From positions 1 to 64,000 of the forward strand of contig JAFQVM010000016.1 of the NCBI GenBank assembly GCA_017407995.1: 64,000 bases of DNA. Reading direction: 5' to 3'. The position numbers and the translations under genes are program-made. Below the pieces are notes generated by a model, which had not been told where the DNA came from, did not search any database, and saw only the letters and a program-made list of their open reading frames with translations. The DNA comes from Clostridia bacterium. Its GTDB lineage: Bacteria; Bacillota; Clostridia; Oscillospirales; Acutalibacteraceae. How positions within the stretch are numbered: position 1 is the first letter of the stretch; each line of letters starts with the position of its first letter. Below, piece by piece: positions 16,603-25,489 of this stretch.

Positions 16603-18027
16603 ATGGCAAAGAGTACACAGGATATTTTGGAACTGATTAAAGAGCAGGGAATAAAGATGGTCGATTTCAAGATGGTTGATATCAACGGTCAGTATCGACA
16701 CGTAACTATTCCTGCAGAGAATTTTTCTGAAGATACAATGAAAAGCGGTATAGGCTTTGATGCTTCGAACTATGGCTATGCTGTTGTTGAAAAGAGTGAT
16801 ATGGTTTTCATTCCTGACCCTGACACTGCTGTTATTGACCCGTTTTGTGAAATTCCCACGCTGTCAATGACAGGTAATGCCATGATTATCGACACCCCTG
16901 AGAACCGTCCGTTGGCGCAGTATCCCCGAAACATTGTCTTAGCAGCTGAGCAGTACATGAAGGATACTGGTATTGCTGATACGATGATGATTCTGCCTGA
17001 ATTTGAGTTTTATCTGTTTGACCAGGTGGGTTGGGAAGTACAGCCCAACGGAATCGGAGTTTCGTTAGATACACAGCAGTCATATTGGAACAGTGCTGTT
17101 GAGGGCCGTGGATGTGTTGTGCAAAAGCAGAAGGCATATCATATAGCAAAGCCGTTTGACCAGGCATATGAGTGCCGCAGCGAGATGTGCATGCTCATGA
17201 AGGATGCAGGTATAGAGATAAACTATCACCATCCTGAGGTTGCAGCATCGGGACAGTTTGAGATTGAGCCTCAGCTCGGTCAGATGTCAAAGATGGCAGA
17301 TGCTACAATGATGATAAAATATATCATTCACAACACAGCTATAAAGTACGGCAAAACAGCAACATTTATGCCAAAGCCCATTTATGGCGAGGCCGGTAGC
17401 GGTATGCATGTTCACATGCTACTCATGAAGGACGGAGAGCCTGTATTCTCTGATGACAACGGCTATGCCAGACTTAGCGAGACAGCGCACTATTTCATGG
17501 GCGGACTGTTAAAGCATATCGGTGCTCTTTGTGCCCTTACCAATCCGAGCACAAACTCCTTTAAACGCCTTGTACCGGGCTTTGAGGCGCCTGTAACAGT
17601 TGGCTATGCAACTTCTAACAGAAGTGCTGTTATACGTATTCCTGCTTACGCAAAGAGCCCTGATAAGCGCAGGTTTGAGCTTCGCAATCCTGATGCAACC
17701 TGCAATCCGTATTTCTGCTATGCGGCAATTCTTATGGCAGGTCTTGACGGAGTTAAGAATAAGATTGACCCGCACGCAAACGGTTGGGGACCCTATGACG
17801 TTAACCTTTATCATTTGAGCGATGAGGAGAAAGCGAAGCTTCATCATCTTCCGACATCTCTTGAGGAAGCTCTTGATGCACTTGAGGCAGACCAAGACTT
17901 CCTTACTGCAGGCGGAGTTTTCCCGGAGGAGCTTTTGAAGAACTTTATCCAGACTAAGCGTGATGAATGCCGTCAGCTTGCAGCTATACCGCATCCGGCT
18001 GAGTTTGATAAGTACTATAATCTGTAA
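16603..18027 (+). CDS. glnA: Glutamine synthetase (type I)
   Basis: This 474-residue enzyme makes glutamine from glutamate, ammonia and ATP. The family blocks are present: the N-terminal beta-grasp (FKMVDINGQYRHVTIPA), LPEFEFYLFD, the AASGQFEIE metal-binding segment, GSGMHVHMLL, NPSTNSFKRLVPGFEAP, NRSAVIRIP and RFELRNPDATCNPY. The length fits the GSI-alpha group; I see no adenylylation loop of the GSI-beta type. ATG 16603 has AAGGAGAG upstream and lies downstream of the promoter, so it is preferred over the 24-residue longer frame. It is monocistronic. An Lrp-type regulator lies 1.5 kb downstream on the other strand, but no direct link is shown. Confidence 0.93.
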   Translation: MAKSTQDILELIKEQGIKMVDFKMVDINGQYRHVTIPAENFSEDTMKSGIGFDASNYGYAVVEKSDMVFIPDPDTAVIDPFCEIPTLSMTGNAMIIDTPENRPLAQYPRNIVLAAEQYMKDTGIADTMMILPEFEFYLFDQVGWEVQPNGIGVSLDTQQSYWNSAVEGRGCVVQKQKAYHIAKPFDQAYECRSEMCMLMKDAGIEINYHHPEVAASGQFEIEPQLGQMSKMADATMMIKYIIHNTAIKYGKTATFMPKPIYGEAGSGMHVHMLLMKDGEPVFSDDNGYARLSETAHYFMGGLLKHIGALCALTNPSTNSFKRLVPGFEAPVTVGYATSNRSAVIRIPAYAKSPDKRRFELRNPDATCNPYFCYAAILMAGLDGVKNKIDPHANGWGPYDVNLYHLSDEEKAKLHHLPTSLEEALDALEADQDFLTAGGVFPEELLKNFIQTKRDECRQLAAIPHPAEFDKYYNL

Positions 18028-18038
18028 TTAAAAAAGTA

Positions 18039-18073
18039 AAAGACGCTGTTAAAAACAGTGTCTTTCTTTTTTT
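18039..18073. terminator. Terminator of glnA
   Basis: A 12-bp stem (18039-18050 with 18054-18065, one G-U pair) is followed by CTTTTTTT. It may also end the convergent minus-strand operon. Confidence 0.75.
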
Positions 18074-18263
18074 ATGTGAACAACACGCAACCCATGTTTT
18101 TATATTGTTCGATTTTCTTTTCAAGAAGCGACACATCGCAATGGAAGATTTCTGCAAGACAGTCTATACAGTAAAAATCTTTTGAGGCTTTGTTGATGAG
18201 CTTTTTTGTAAGCCCGATATCGTTGCCGATAAGTTCCTTGCCGCATTTTGCACAACAGCTCAT
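18072..18263 (-). CDS. Small zinc-ribbon protein
   Basis: This 63-residue protein has two Cys pairs, CAKC near the N-terminus and CIDC near residue 34, likely binding one zinc. A helical C-terminal half follows (DVSLLEKKIEQY). Its ATG overlaps the stop of the GH27 gene (TAATG arrangement), so the two are translationally coupled. Similar small zinc-ribbon proteins occur in Clostridia with no known role. The coupling and the conserved Cys spacing argue that it is a real gene. Confidence 0.7.
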   Translation of the reverse strand: MSCCAKCGKELIGNDIGLTKKLINKASKDFYCIDCLAEIFHCDVSLLEKKIEQYKNMGCVLFT

Positions 18264-19438
18264 TACTTGTCGACCACCCTTGCTCTGTAAACTTCGCAGG
18301 AGTGAGGCTCAAGCTCTAAGAGTATTGTGCCGTTAGTAACTTTTTTTGTTTCGCCGGTCCATACGCTTGTCATTTCAAGTGTTTTGCCTGTACATTCGCC
18401 GAGACCGATTGAATCAAGCTGTGCAAAGAGATTTTCTTTTCTGTCCCTGAAATTGAAAGCGCCTATTGCTAAGTCGCCGTTTGCCAAAAATCTGACAAGT
18501 ATCGGAGCGTCAAGAGGATAGTACTCATAGAGCGGCTCGTTTGCAGTTCGGCTCTTGTTAAAGTATCTGCCGCCGTTTATGTAGAACGGCTGCCTGTATG
18601 CTTCGTCCTGGTCAATTTCAATGAGCATCTTGTTTTTGAGAATCTCCATAGCATCGGCATCGGCTTTTCTCAAATCACAGCCTATAATCAGGGGAGAGCC
18701 CATCATCGCCCAGTATGCAAAGTGAGTTTTATATTCTTCTTTGGTGCAGCCTGTAAGTGCAACATTGCCTTCACCATTCATTCCTACTACCAGCATATCC
18801 ATGTCATTATAGCAGCCGTTGCCGTTATATTCTGTAACCTGCATCTGTTCTTGTGCTAAGCGTTTGATTGACTCCCATGAATCGTTTATGTCACCGGTAG
18901 AGCGCCATGTGTGTGCACCAGTTTCTTTAATCCAGGTTTTAGTGTTTTCATCACCCCACGAGCAAGCAGCCAAAACAATGTCTCTGCCGCAGTTTGCAAG
19001 AGCAAGCGCCATTCTTTTGTATAGGAAATGTCCGAAAGTGGAGTGGGGATGGAAGCAAAAGTCATATTTAAGGTAGTCTATTTCCCACTCTGCAAAGCAT
19101 TTTGCATCAACAAACTCGTGGTCATAGCTTCCGGGATATCGTGCACAGGTGAGAGTTCCCGCACAGGAATACATACCGAACTTAAGTCCCTTTGAGTGGA
19201 TGTAGTCAGCAACATATTTCATGCCGTGAGGAAACTTTTCGGGGTCGGGGACTATTTCGCCTTTTTCATTGCGTTCACGAAGACTCCAACAATCGTCGAT
19301 TATAACGTATTCGTAACCGCAGTCCTTAAGACCGCTTTCAACGATGAAGTCGGCAGTTTCCATAACGACTTTTTCGTTTATGTTTTCGCCGAAAGTATTC
19401 CATGAATTCCAGCCCATAGGCGGTCTGTTGATTATCAT
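18263..19438 (-). CDS. GH27 alpha-galactosidase
   Basis: This 391-residue cytoplasmic (no signal peptide) GH27 enzyme has PPMGWNSWNTF at the start of the barrel, IIDDCW, the nucleophile Asp126 in DYLKYDFC and the probable acid/base Asp183 in WRSTGDIND. It is expected to release terminal alpha-galactose from imported oligosaccharides such as melibiose, raffinose or host glycans. A beta-sandwich domain fills residues about 300-391. GGAGATGAT precedes the ATG. It forms an operon with the small zinc-ribbon gene. GPH symporters nearby could supply substrate, and galK at 54.4 kb could take the product. Confidence 0.9.
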   Translation of the reverse strand: MIINRPPMGWNSWNTFGENINEKVVMETADFIVESGLKDCGYEYVIIDDCWSLRERNEKGEIVPDPEKFPHGMKYVADYIHSKGLKFGMYSCAGTLTCARYPGSYDHEFVDAKCFAEWEIDYLKYDFCFHPHSTFGHFLYKRMALALANCGRDIVLAACSWGDENTKTWIKETGAHTWRSTGDINDSWESIKRLAQEQMQVTEYNGNGCYNDMDMLVVGMNGEGNVALTGCTKEEYKTHFAYWAMMGSPLIIGCDLRKADADAMEILKNKMLIEIDQDEAYRQPFYINGGRYFNKSRTANEPLYEYYPLDAPILVRFLANGDLAIGAFNFRDRKENLFAQLDSIGLGECTGKTLEMTSVWTGETKKVTNGTILLELEPHSCEVYRARVVDK

Positions 19439-19511
19439 AATATCATCTCCATAATAGATTCAAGCCAAGTTTAGCATAAATTTTATATTTGTCAATGTGT
19501 TTTAAGATAAA

Positions 19512-19545
19512 AAACAACAAGCGGCTTTAAAGCCGCTTGTTGTTT
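19512..19545. terminator. Perfect 17-bp palindromic terminator
   Basis: The two 17-base arms (19512-19528 and 19529-19545) are exact reverse complements with no spare loop. It lies just downstream of the lrp-like gene (minus strand) and upstream of the GH27 gene. Confidence 0.7.
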
Positions 19546-19583
19546 GAAAAGAGGTATTTTTATTTATATAGAAGTATGCGGAA

Positions 19584-20030
19584 TTAGTCCAAAGACACAG
19601 AGTAATCCTCTTTGACTGTTGAGAGGACGACGAGTGTTTTGGTCAGGGAGACGCCACCGGCACCCTTGATTTCGTTAAGCAAGTTTTCAAGTCCACGTGT
19701 GGACTCAGTGTTGACCTTGAGCAAGAAATCAAAATCGCCGGTTATATAGTGACATTCGATAATCTGTTTATGTGTTTTGACAAATTCATTAAATAGGTTA
19801 TTATATTTGGGGTGCTCCATGCTTACGGAAATGAATGCGGTGATATCCATGCCGAGCTTCTCGTTATTAAGCACGACTGTGTACTGTTGAATTATTCCGT
19901 TAGCCTCAAGTTTTTTAATACGCTCAATAACAGCTGATACGGACATATTTACGCTGGAGCCGATAACAGAAGCATTTTCTCTGGCGTTCTTTTTGAGGCA
20001 ATCAATAATTTTTACGTCAATTTTATCCAT
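19584..20030 (-). CDS. Lrp/AsnC family transcriptional regulator
   Basis: This 148-residue protein has an N-terminal winged helix (IIDCLKKNARENASVIGSSVNMSVSAV) and a C-terminal RAM/AsnC ligand domain (HYITGDFDFLLKVNTES). Such regulators bind amino acids, often leucine, and control amino-acid metabolism genes. It is transcribed divergently from a GPH symporter, with an AT-rich 253-base region between them. GGTGG lies just before the start. The ligand and targets are unknown, but glnA and the branched-chain-related genes upstream are candidates. Confidence 0.9.
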   Translation of the reverse strand: MDKIDVKIIDCLKKNARENASVIGSSVNMSVSAVIERIKKLEANGIIQQYTVVLNNEKLGMDITAFISVSMEHPKYNNLFNEFVKTHKQIIECHYITGDFDFLLKVNTESTRGLENLLNEIKGAGGVSLTKTLVVLSTVKEDYSVSLD

Positions 20031-20222
20031 TTTTCCACCTTCTTTATACTAAAAACACATTTTTAGACCTCGGATGCATTACTTTTTAATTATTTTACCA
20101 CTAACCACACTAAAAAGTAAAGAGTTTTTTAAAAATTTCGAAATTTTTTATTTTTTATTGTATTCAAGTTAGTGAAAAACCGAAAAAATTACGATATATT
20201 GTGGTCACTACCATTTTTTTGC

Positions 20223-20251
20223 TTGTAAAATTTTTCGTGAGATGTTAATAT
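20223..20251 (+). promoter_or_regulatory. Promoter of the first GPH symporter
   Basis: TTGTAA (20223-20228) and TAATAT (20246-20251) are 17 bases apart, 32 bases upstream of the gene's ATG and its TTAGGAG site. Confidence 0.55.
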
Positions 20252-20283
20252 ATAGACATAAAATATAGGTTAGGAGATGAATT

Positions 20284-21753
20284 ATGGAAAAACAAAGGTC
20301 TCTCGAAGCGGTTGCGAAGCATCCGAATAAAATCGGTATCAAGGAAGCTATCGGATATATGCTCGGTGAGGGCGGCAATATGTTCGTGCTCACATATGTA
20401 TCTTCATTCCTCAAGGTTTTTTATACAGATGTTTTAAAACTTGCAGAGAGCAAGGTTGCAACGCTGTTTTTGGTTACCAGACTTTGGGATGCAATAAACG
20501 ACCCGATATGGGGTTATATGGTAGCGAAGAAGAAGCCGACTAAAGACGGTAAATTCAGGCCTTATCTGAAATGGGTGTGCATACCGCTTGGCTTGTCAGC
20601 GATACTCTGCTTCGTGGACTTTACACAGCTCACAAGCAGTCAGACCATGGTACTTGTATTTTCTTATATAACCTATACGGCATTCGGTATGCTTTATACA
20701 GGCATGAATATTCCGTTTGGTTCGCTGGCTTCTGTTATAACCGATGACCCTGAGGGTAGAACTCTGCTTTCTACATTCCGTGCAATGGGAAGCGGTGTCG
20801 GCGGAGCAGCACCGCTGCTTATAGCTCCGATGATTATATATACCGTTACGGGCACCAATGCTGAGGGTATGGAGATAAAGTCAGCAAATGCACAGGGCAT
20901 GATGAACTTCGGTTTGATAATGGGTATATGTGCAATTGTTTTCTATCTTGTGTGTTTCAAGATGACAAAAGAGCGTGTGCCTTCTGAAGCGGAACCTAAT
21001 GTGGATATGAAGAAGACATATCTTGGTATGCTCAAGAGCAGACCGTTTATGTCTGTTGCGATTGCAGGTATACTTATGAGCGGTCAGCTTCAGTTTGCAT
21101 CACTCAACCAATATCTCTATAAGAATTTCTTTGAGAATACAGACCTTTCAATTCTTGGAACGATAGCTACATATCTTCCTATGGCGCTTATGATTCCGTT
21201 TTCACAGAAGCTTGTTAAGAAGTACGGCAAGCAGGAGCTTTGCGGATTTGGTTCGTTCTTCTCTGCGGTTGCGGCAATTTTGACTTTGTTTGTTGTTCCG
21301 GGACTTGACAGACACACAACAGGACCGATAGCTTATATGATATTCCTGTTTATTATCGGTTTTGGTTATTCGTTTGTCAGCCTTACGAACTGGGCCGTTG
21401 TTGCCGACGTCATAGACTATCAGGAGTATAAGACAGGACTTCGCAGTGAGAGTGCAATATATGCGGTTTATACCTTCTGCCGCAAACTCGGACAGACAGC
21501 GGCTGACTCAGGCGGACTTGTTCTTCTGAGCAAGGTTGCGGGTTATGACGGTGCTACAATGGGCAGCAGCGGATATATTGAGGGAGTAGGAGAGGGAATA
21601 CTCTTTATATGTACTCTTATTCCGGCAATAACTTATACTCTGATATTTATACTTATGAAGTTTGTGTATCCGCTTAACAAGAAACAGCTTGAGCCTGTTT
21701 ATGAATATGTAAGAGAGGCGCACGGTAATATAGAAAAAAGCGCTGAGGCTTAA
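20284..21753 (+). CDS. GPH-family (glycoside-pentoside-hexuronide) sugar:cation symporter
   Basis: This 489-residue, roughly 12-TM transporter of the MelB/LacS-like group carries the signature segments TRLWDAINDPIWGYM, GKFRPYLKW and FVSLTNWAVVADVIDYQEYKTGLRSESAIYAVYTF. It should import a glycoside with Na+ or H+. It has no C-terminal EIIA domain (unlike LacS). ATG 20284 is preceded by TTAGGAGATG. It is a single-gene unit bounded by its own terminator. GH27 and later GH2/GH38 glycosidases are the likely consumers of what it imports. Confidence 0.88.
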   Translation: MEKQRSLEAVAKHPNKIGIKEAIGYMLGEGGNMFVLTYVSSFLKVFYTDVLKLAESKVATLFLVTRLWDAINDPIWGYMVAKKKPTKDGKFRPYLKWVCIPLGLSAILCFVDFTQLTSSQTMVLVFSYITYTAFGMLYTGMNIPFGSLASVITDDPEGRTLLSTFRAMGSGVGGAAPLLIAPMIIYTVTGTNAEGMEIKSANAQGMMNFGLIMGICAIVFYLVCFKMTKERVPSEAEPNVDMKKTYLGMLKSRPFMSVAIAGILMSGQLQFASLNQYLYKNFFENTDLSILGTIATYLPMALMIPFSQKLVKKYGKQELCGFGSFFSAVAAILTLFVVPGLDRHTTGPIAYMIFLFIIGFGYSFVSLTNWAVVADVIDYQEYKTGLRSESAIYAVYTFCRKLGQTAADSGGLVLLSKVAGYDGATMGSSGYIEGVGEGILFICTLIPAITYTLIFILMKFVYPLNKKQLEPVYEYVREAHGNIEKSAEA

Positions 21754-21766
21754 TTGAATAATAAAT

Positions 21767-21802
21767 CACCCCTGAAACGATTTGTTTCAGGGGTGGTTTT
21801 TT
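21767..21802 (+). terminator. Terminator of the first GPH symporter
   Basis: A 12-bp perfect stem (21767-21778 with 21784-21795) is followed by G and six T. Confidence 0.88.
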
Positions 21803-22094
21803 ATTCTTCAAAATCTACGCTTTCACGTTCAAGCCTTACGGCTTTTACAAACTCACGTATTTTTAGATGTTCGGGATGTGAGTCGTAAGCGTGTAATGCT
21901 TCCATGCTCTCAAAGCGGTACAACGCAGCGTCATATTTGCCGCCGTTTTCGTTGATGCCTACCTTTGCTTCTATGAGACCCGGAATAACACCGACCAAAG
22001 CTTCTAAACTTTGTTTTATCTGTATAGCGTTTTCCTTTTTGTCAGCACCGAGGGCTTCGTCCTTAAGTTTCCAGAAAACGATGTGTGTTACCCT
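21801..22094 (-). CDS. Dabb-family (stress-responsive A/B barrel) protein lacking a normal start codon
   Basis: The frame encodes VTHIVFWKLKDEALGADKKE, followed by a complete Dabb domain ending in RLERESVDFEE, 97 residues in all, the usual family length. Members normally begin M-V-x-H-I-V. Here the codon at that position is AGG (22092-22094), not ATG, with GGAGG nine bases upstream at the expected ribosome-site distance. The first in-frame ATG or GTG would remove about a third of the domain. It follows the symporter stop by four bases, so translation by coupling or from a non-standard codon is possible. A single T-to-G change or an assembly error would explain it. The function of the family is poorly defined. 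Confidence 0.65.
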   Translation of the reverse strand, partial: RVTHIVFWKLKDEALGADKKENAIQIKQSLEALVGVIPGLIEAKVGINENGGKYDAALYRFESMEALHAYDSHPEHLKIREFVKAVRLERESVDFEE

Positions 22095-22098
22095 CTGA

Positions 22099-23640
22099 TT
22101 ATTCCTCCGTGTTTATTATTACATCGGGATTTGAGTAGTCAGGCTGTACACCGGTGTCAATAACTTTTGCGGCACGGATTTCAGCAAGCTCAACCATCAT
22201 TCTGTCCTTGGTTTTGCCGTGAACATTGAAGAACTGAAGAGTGATAGCCTTTGCGATTCTGCCGATTGCGGGAGCGAGAGCGAAAATTGTCCATATTCCG
22301 GCGAGCAGTTTAGGGTCTGTCTGCGGAATAACAACTCCGTAAGCGTTCTCAAGGGGAGTATAGTGAAGCGATTTTACGATAAGACCGCTGAGAATATTTG
22401 CTATGTTGTTGGTAATGAGGGTAATATAACCCATTGCTGCTGTTATCATACCTTCGTTACGAATGCCTGTTTTCCACTCGACATAGTCATAAAGGTCACC
22501 CTGCATAGCAGTGCCGCAGTATCTTTGGATACTGTTAAGAGAACCGGCTATTGTAAGCATAATGGTAAGATAAACCATATTAAGCACACCGTTATCTCCG
22601 AAAGGCTCGTAGCCGATAAGGAACATAATTAAGTATGTGACTCCGCAGAATCCGTAGCAGAAAGAAGCAAGGTTTTTAAGTCCCATTTTCTTTGTAAGCT
22701 TTGGTGCAAAGGGGAGCACAAAGTAACTTGGCAGACCGGTAAAAATACCGATGATAGAGCCGTTAGAAAGTTTTCCTGTACAGTTGAGCCAGAAATAGTT
22801 TGCGACTGAACCGCCAACGCCTTTACCTACTCCAAAGAAGCCTTTGATAACAAGCACCCACATAGGGCGACATGAAGCAACTTGTTTAACGGATTTCCAA
22901 ACGCTTACACTCTTCATTTCGTCACGTGATGCGAGCGGCATACGTTCTTTTAAGGTGAAGAAACCGATTGTGCGAAAGAGGATAACGCAGGCGATAAAGA
23001 AGAACGCACCGCCCATATAAATATATCTTGTGGGGATGGTTCTTGGCAGATAGTCAACAAAGAACGGGAATAGTGACGGTAGCCAGACACCCAGAAGGTC
23101 GATGTATGTATCTGTTGCGATAAGTTTGTTGCGTTCGTTAACATTTGGTGTTAAGTTGTAAAGCAACGCTGTATAGCAAGGGGTATAGAAAGAGTTTGCT
23201 ATAGAGGTCATGTAAGAAATGAAAAGGAACCACAAGAAAATTGCGGTTTGTGACAAATCGCCCGGCAACACCCACGGAGCGAGTGCGCTGAAAATCCATA
23301 AAGGCAGCGTGAGAATAAGGTAAGGACGAACTCTACCCCAGCGAGTACGGGTGCGGTCGATAATCGGGCCTGAAATGGCGTTGTCGAAGGTATCGGCAAC
23401 AGCAGAAACTGAACTTGAAAGACTAAGCACCAGCGGGTCAGCTTTTAGGAATGTAGTGTTAAAGAAGAATGAGTTTGTGCCGTTGAAAGTTTCCCAGTTT
23501 TTGTCACCGAAACCGGAAACTATATAAGCGGCGAATTCCTTTGGAGAAAGGTAGCGCTTTTTTTGTTGTGCAAGCTGGCGTTCAACGGTATCAGCGTTGG
23601 TCTGAACATCAGCGACAACAGTCGTTTCGTTTGAAGACAT
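22099..23640 (-). CDS. GPH/MFS-type sugar symporter
   Basis: This 513-residue protein of about 12 TM segments is in the same superfamily as the symporter at 20.3 kb but clearly divergent. Motifs include FDNAISGPIIDRTRTRWGRVRPYL and LNSIQRYCGTAMQGDLYDYVEWKTGIRNEGMI. The N-terminus carries a charged 35-residue tail (ADVQTNADTVERQLAQQKKR). GGATAAC with AAGGCGG lies before the ATG. It is the first gene of a pair with the Dabb gene. The glycoside substrate cannot be told from sequence. Confidence 0.82.
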   Translation of the reverse strand: MSSNETTVVADVQTNADTVERQLAQQKKRYLSPKEFAAYIVSGFGDKNWETFNGTNSFFFNTTFLKADPLVLSLSSSVSAVADTFDNAISGPIIDRTRTRWGRVRPYLILTLPLWIFSALAPWVLPGDLSQTAIFLWFLFISYMTSIANSFYTPCYTALLYNLTPNVNERNKLIATDTYIDLLGVWLPSLFPFFVDYLPRTIPTRYIYMGGAFFFIACVILFRTIGFFTLKERMPLASRDEMKSVSVWKSVKQVASCRPMWVLVIKGFFGVGKGVGGSVANYFWLNCTGKLSNGSIIGIFTGLPSYFVLPFAPKLTKKMGLKNLASFCYGFCGVTYLIMFLIGYEPFGDNGVLNMVYLTIMLTIAGSLNSIQRYCGTAMQGDLYDYVEWKTGIRNEGMITAAMGYITLITNNIANILSGLIVKSLHYTPLENAYGVVIPQTDPKLLAGIWTIFALAPAIGRIAKAITLQFFNVHGKTKDRMMVELAEIRAAKVIDTGVQPDYSNPDVIINTEE

Positions 23641-23760
23641 CTTGTTATCCGCCTTTCAAAGGATATTTTCGAACATTATAATACAGACTATATATTACCA
23701 TATAAATGTAGGAAAAAGCAATATGAAATACTGACAAAAACCCAGTTCAAAAATTTATAC

Positions 23761-23794
23761 AAAAGACATCTCTAAAGATTTAGAGATGTCTTTT
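23761..23794. terminator. Symmetrical terminator
   Basis: 14-base arms (23761-23774 and 23781-23794) pair perfectly, with A and T runs at both ends, so it can act in either direction. It lies just beyond the 3' end of the metallophosphoesterase gene. Confidence 0.8.
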
Positions 23795-23803
23795 GTAAAT
23801 ACT

Positions 23804-24949
23804 TTATTTTTTTATAAGTCTGTAAATTTTTTCTCCCGCAATGCATATAGAAGCAAATGCGGCACCCGCCGCAGCAGCTCTGAATGCTATGGTTGCGTTT
23901 ATGCTTTGACGGTCAGTTATACGCTGTTCAATTGGTCCCAAGCAGGTGCATTTAAGACCGAAGTCCTTAAAAGAGTATACTTGTGTATCAAAGCTTTGGG
24001 TGTTTTCGTCAATAGTTATAAGTCTGACAGCAGGACGTGCGCCGTCGGTGTATGCACGGAAAGCAGAGGTTTTGCACTGTGCAAGCAGTATACCGTCGAC
24101 TTTACCTTCAATGTTGTTCATGTGGTCGTGACCGAAGAAGGCGGCTTTGACATCACCTGTTTTCTTCCAACTCTCAAACTGGCCGCAGTTAATGTCGGGT
24201 GAGCATGGCCCTTCACCGAGATACCCTTTGTTCTCATCTTTTAAAACAAACCATTTATTTACAAGCTTGTTGTGACCTCGCACAGCTTTCCACATCTCAT
24301 GCGGCTTAGCTTTTCTAAGAAGCTGATACTCTTCTATGACGGGGATATGTTGAAAAACTATTGATGGCAGTGGTTTACCGTCATTTTCATCACGCAGTTT
24401 TGCAGCTGTCTTTTCGTACCACTCGATTTGGTCAGGATAAACAATGTCGTATTTTGATACTTCGCTGTCGGGATAGCAATTGTTCGAATCGAAGAACCAG
24501 AGGTTAAACTTTGCCTTACCGTCTTTGCTGTATATAGGATAGTAGTAGTTTGAATATCCTGTTATGTTTTTGTCTTTGCAGTGAGTCAAACACATATCCA
24601 TACTTTCTAAAATCTGCATTTGAGGCTGCTCAAGCTTGGCATCATGGTCATGGTTGCCCATGATTGTTGCAAAGGGGATACCACGCTCTGTGAATATTTT
24701 TGTCAGGCGGTCAATCTGTGCTCTGTATTTTGAAAAGTCCTCATCTTCTGCCGTTACTTCGCAGATGTCGCCCATATAGACTACGAGGTCAGGTTTGAGC
24801 ATTTCGGCGGCAGTGGAGTGAAATTTGAGCATGTCAAGATATTTGGCTCTGCCTGTTTCAGATTCTATATCGAAATTTTCATGTACATCGCCCAGACAAA
24901 GAATACGAAAAGAACCGTCATTATTAAAAGTGAGATTTTTATCGTACAT
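23804..24949 (-). CDS. Calcineurin-like metallophosphoesterase
   Basis: This 381-residue protein has the full metallophosphatase motif series: LCLGDVHEN (D-x-H), VVYMGDIC, ATIMGNHDHD, a His in FQHIPV, and AFFGHDHMNN. It resembles purple-acid-phosphatase/DCR2-like phosphatases with two metal ions. No N-terminal signal is seen. The last 30 residues form an Ala-rich hydrophobic stretch ending in a basic tail (ICIAGEKIYRLIKK), which could be a membrane anchor. Its substrate (phosphomonoester or diester) is unknown. GAAAGGAG lies upstream of the ATG, somewhat farther than usual. Confidence 0.85.
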   Translation of the reverse strand: MYDKNLTFNNDGSFRILCLGDVHENFDIESETGRAKYLDMLKFHSTAAEMLKPDLVVYMGDICEVTAEDEDFSKYRAQIDRLTKIFTERGIPFATIMGNHDHDAKLEQPQMQILESMDMCLTHCKDKNITGYSNYYYPIYSKDGKAKFNLWFFDSNNCYPDSEVSKYDIVYPDQIEWYEKTAAKLRDENDGKPLPSIVFQHIPVIEEYQLLRKAKPHEMWKAVRGHNKLVNKWFVLKDENKGYLGEGPCSPDINCGQFESWKKTGDVKAAFFGHDHMNNIEGKVDGILLAQCKTSAFRAYTDGARPAVRLITIDENTQSFDTQVYSFKDFGLKCTCLGPIEQRITDRQSINATIAFRAAAAGAAFASICIAGEKIYRLIKK

Positions 24950-25085
24950 GTGTTTAATGCGCTCCTTTCAACGGTATTTCATATGATTTATAGTGCCTTA
25001 TTTGCTAAAAAAAGTCAATAGCAAAAAGCAATTTTTATGGTCGGAAAACCAAATAAAAGGTTCATTTTTTACATAATAAAGTAAT

Positions 25086-25114
25086 TTGACAAATACCCAT
25101 AGGGGGTATATAAT
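25086..25114 (+). promoter_or_regulatory. Consensus promoter with an embedded CsoR-type copper operator
   Basis: TTGACA (25086-25091) and TATAAT (25109-25114) are perfect consensus boxes 17 bases apart. The spacer holds the GC-flanked dyad ATACCCATAGGGGGTAT (25093-25109), matching the known CsoR operator style. Repressor bound here would cover the promoter until Cu(I) releases it. Confidence 0.88.
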
Positions 25115-25156
25115 GAATGTAGATACAAAGTATCAATTTAGAACGGAGATTTTGTT

Positions 25157-25480
25157 ATGGAACATAATAAAGATATATCACAGCAGGTGTGCGAATGTTT
25201 CCGTCATAAGCACACGCCACGCTCACAGGAGGCACAGAGACAGCTTGTTAATCGTATTAATCGTATTGTGGGCCAGTTAAACGGCATAAAAAATATGGTT
25301 GAAGATAATCGGTATTGCGGAGATATTCTGATTCAAGTAGCTGCAGCGGAAAGCGCACTTCAGAGTTTCGGTCATATCATTTTACGTGACCATATGGAGA
25401 CCTGTGTTGTTGAGCAGATACAAAACGGTAATCTTGATGTTATTGAAGAGACGGTAGACCTTGTTAAAAAGTTAAAGTAG
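25157..25480 (+). CDS. csoR: CsoR-family copper-sensing repressor
   Basis: This 107-residue all-helical DUF156 protein has the canonical Cu(I) ligands Cys54, His79 and Cys83 (C-x24-H-x3-C spacing). The binding helix carries RQLVNRINRIVGQLNGI. Its N-terminal 20 residues add CxC and two His (CECFRHKH), an unusual extra metal-binding-like tail. It starts at ATG 25157 behind GGAG. Nine bases separate it from copA, and both lie downstream of the operator-containing promoter, so it autoregulates the operon. Confidence 0.9.
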   Translation: MEHNKDISQQVCECFRHKHTPRSQEAQRQLVNRINRIVGQLNGIKNMVEDNRYCGDILIQVAAAESALQSFGHIILRDHMETCVVEQIQNGNLDVIEETVDLVKKLK

Positions 25481-25489
25481 AGGATTTTT

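Noticed and set aside
17509-17994. 161-codon minus-strand frame inside glutamine synthetase
   Set aside because: It is antisense to conserved synthetase motifs, with no start signal or domain.
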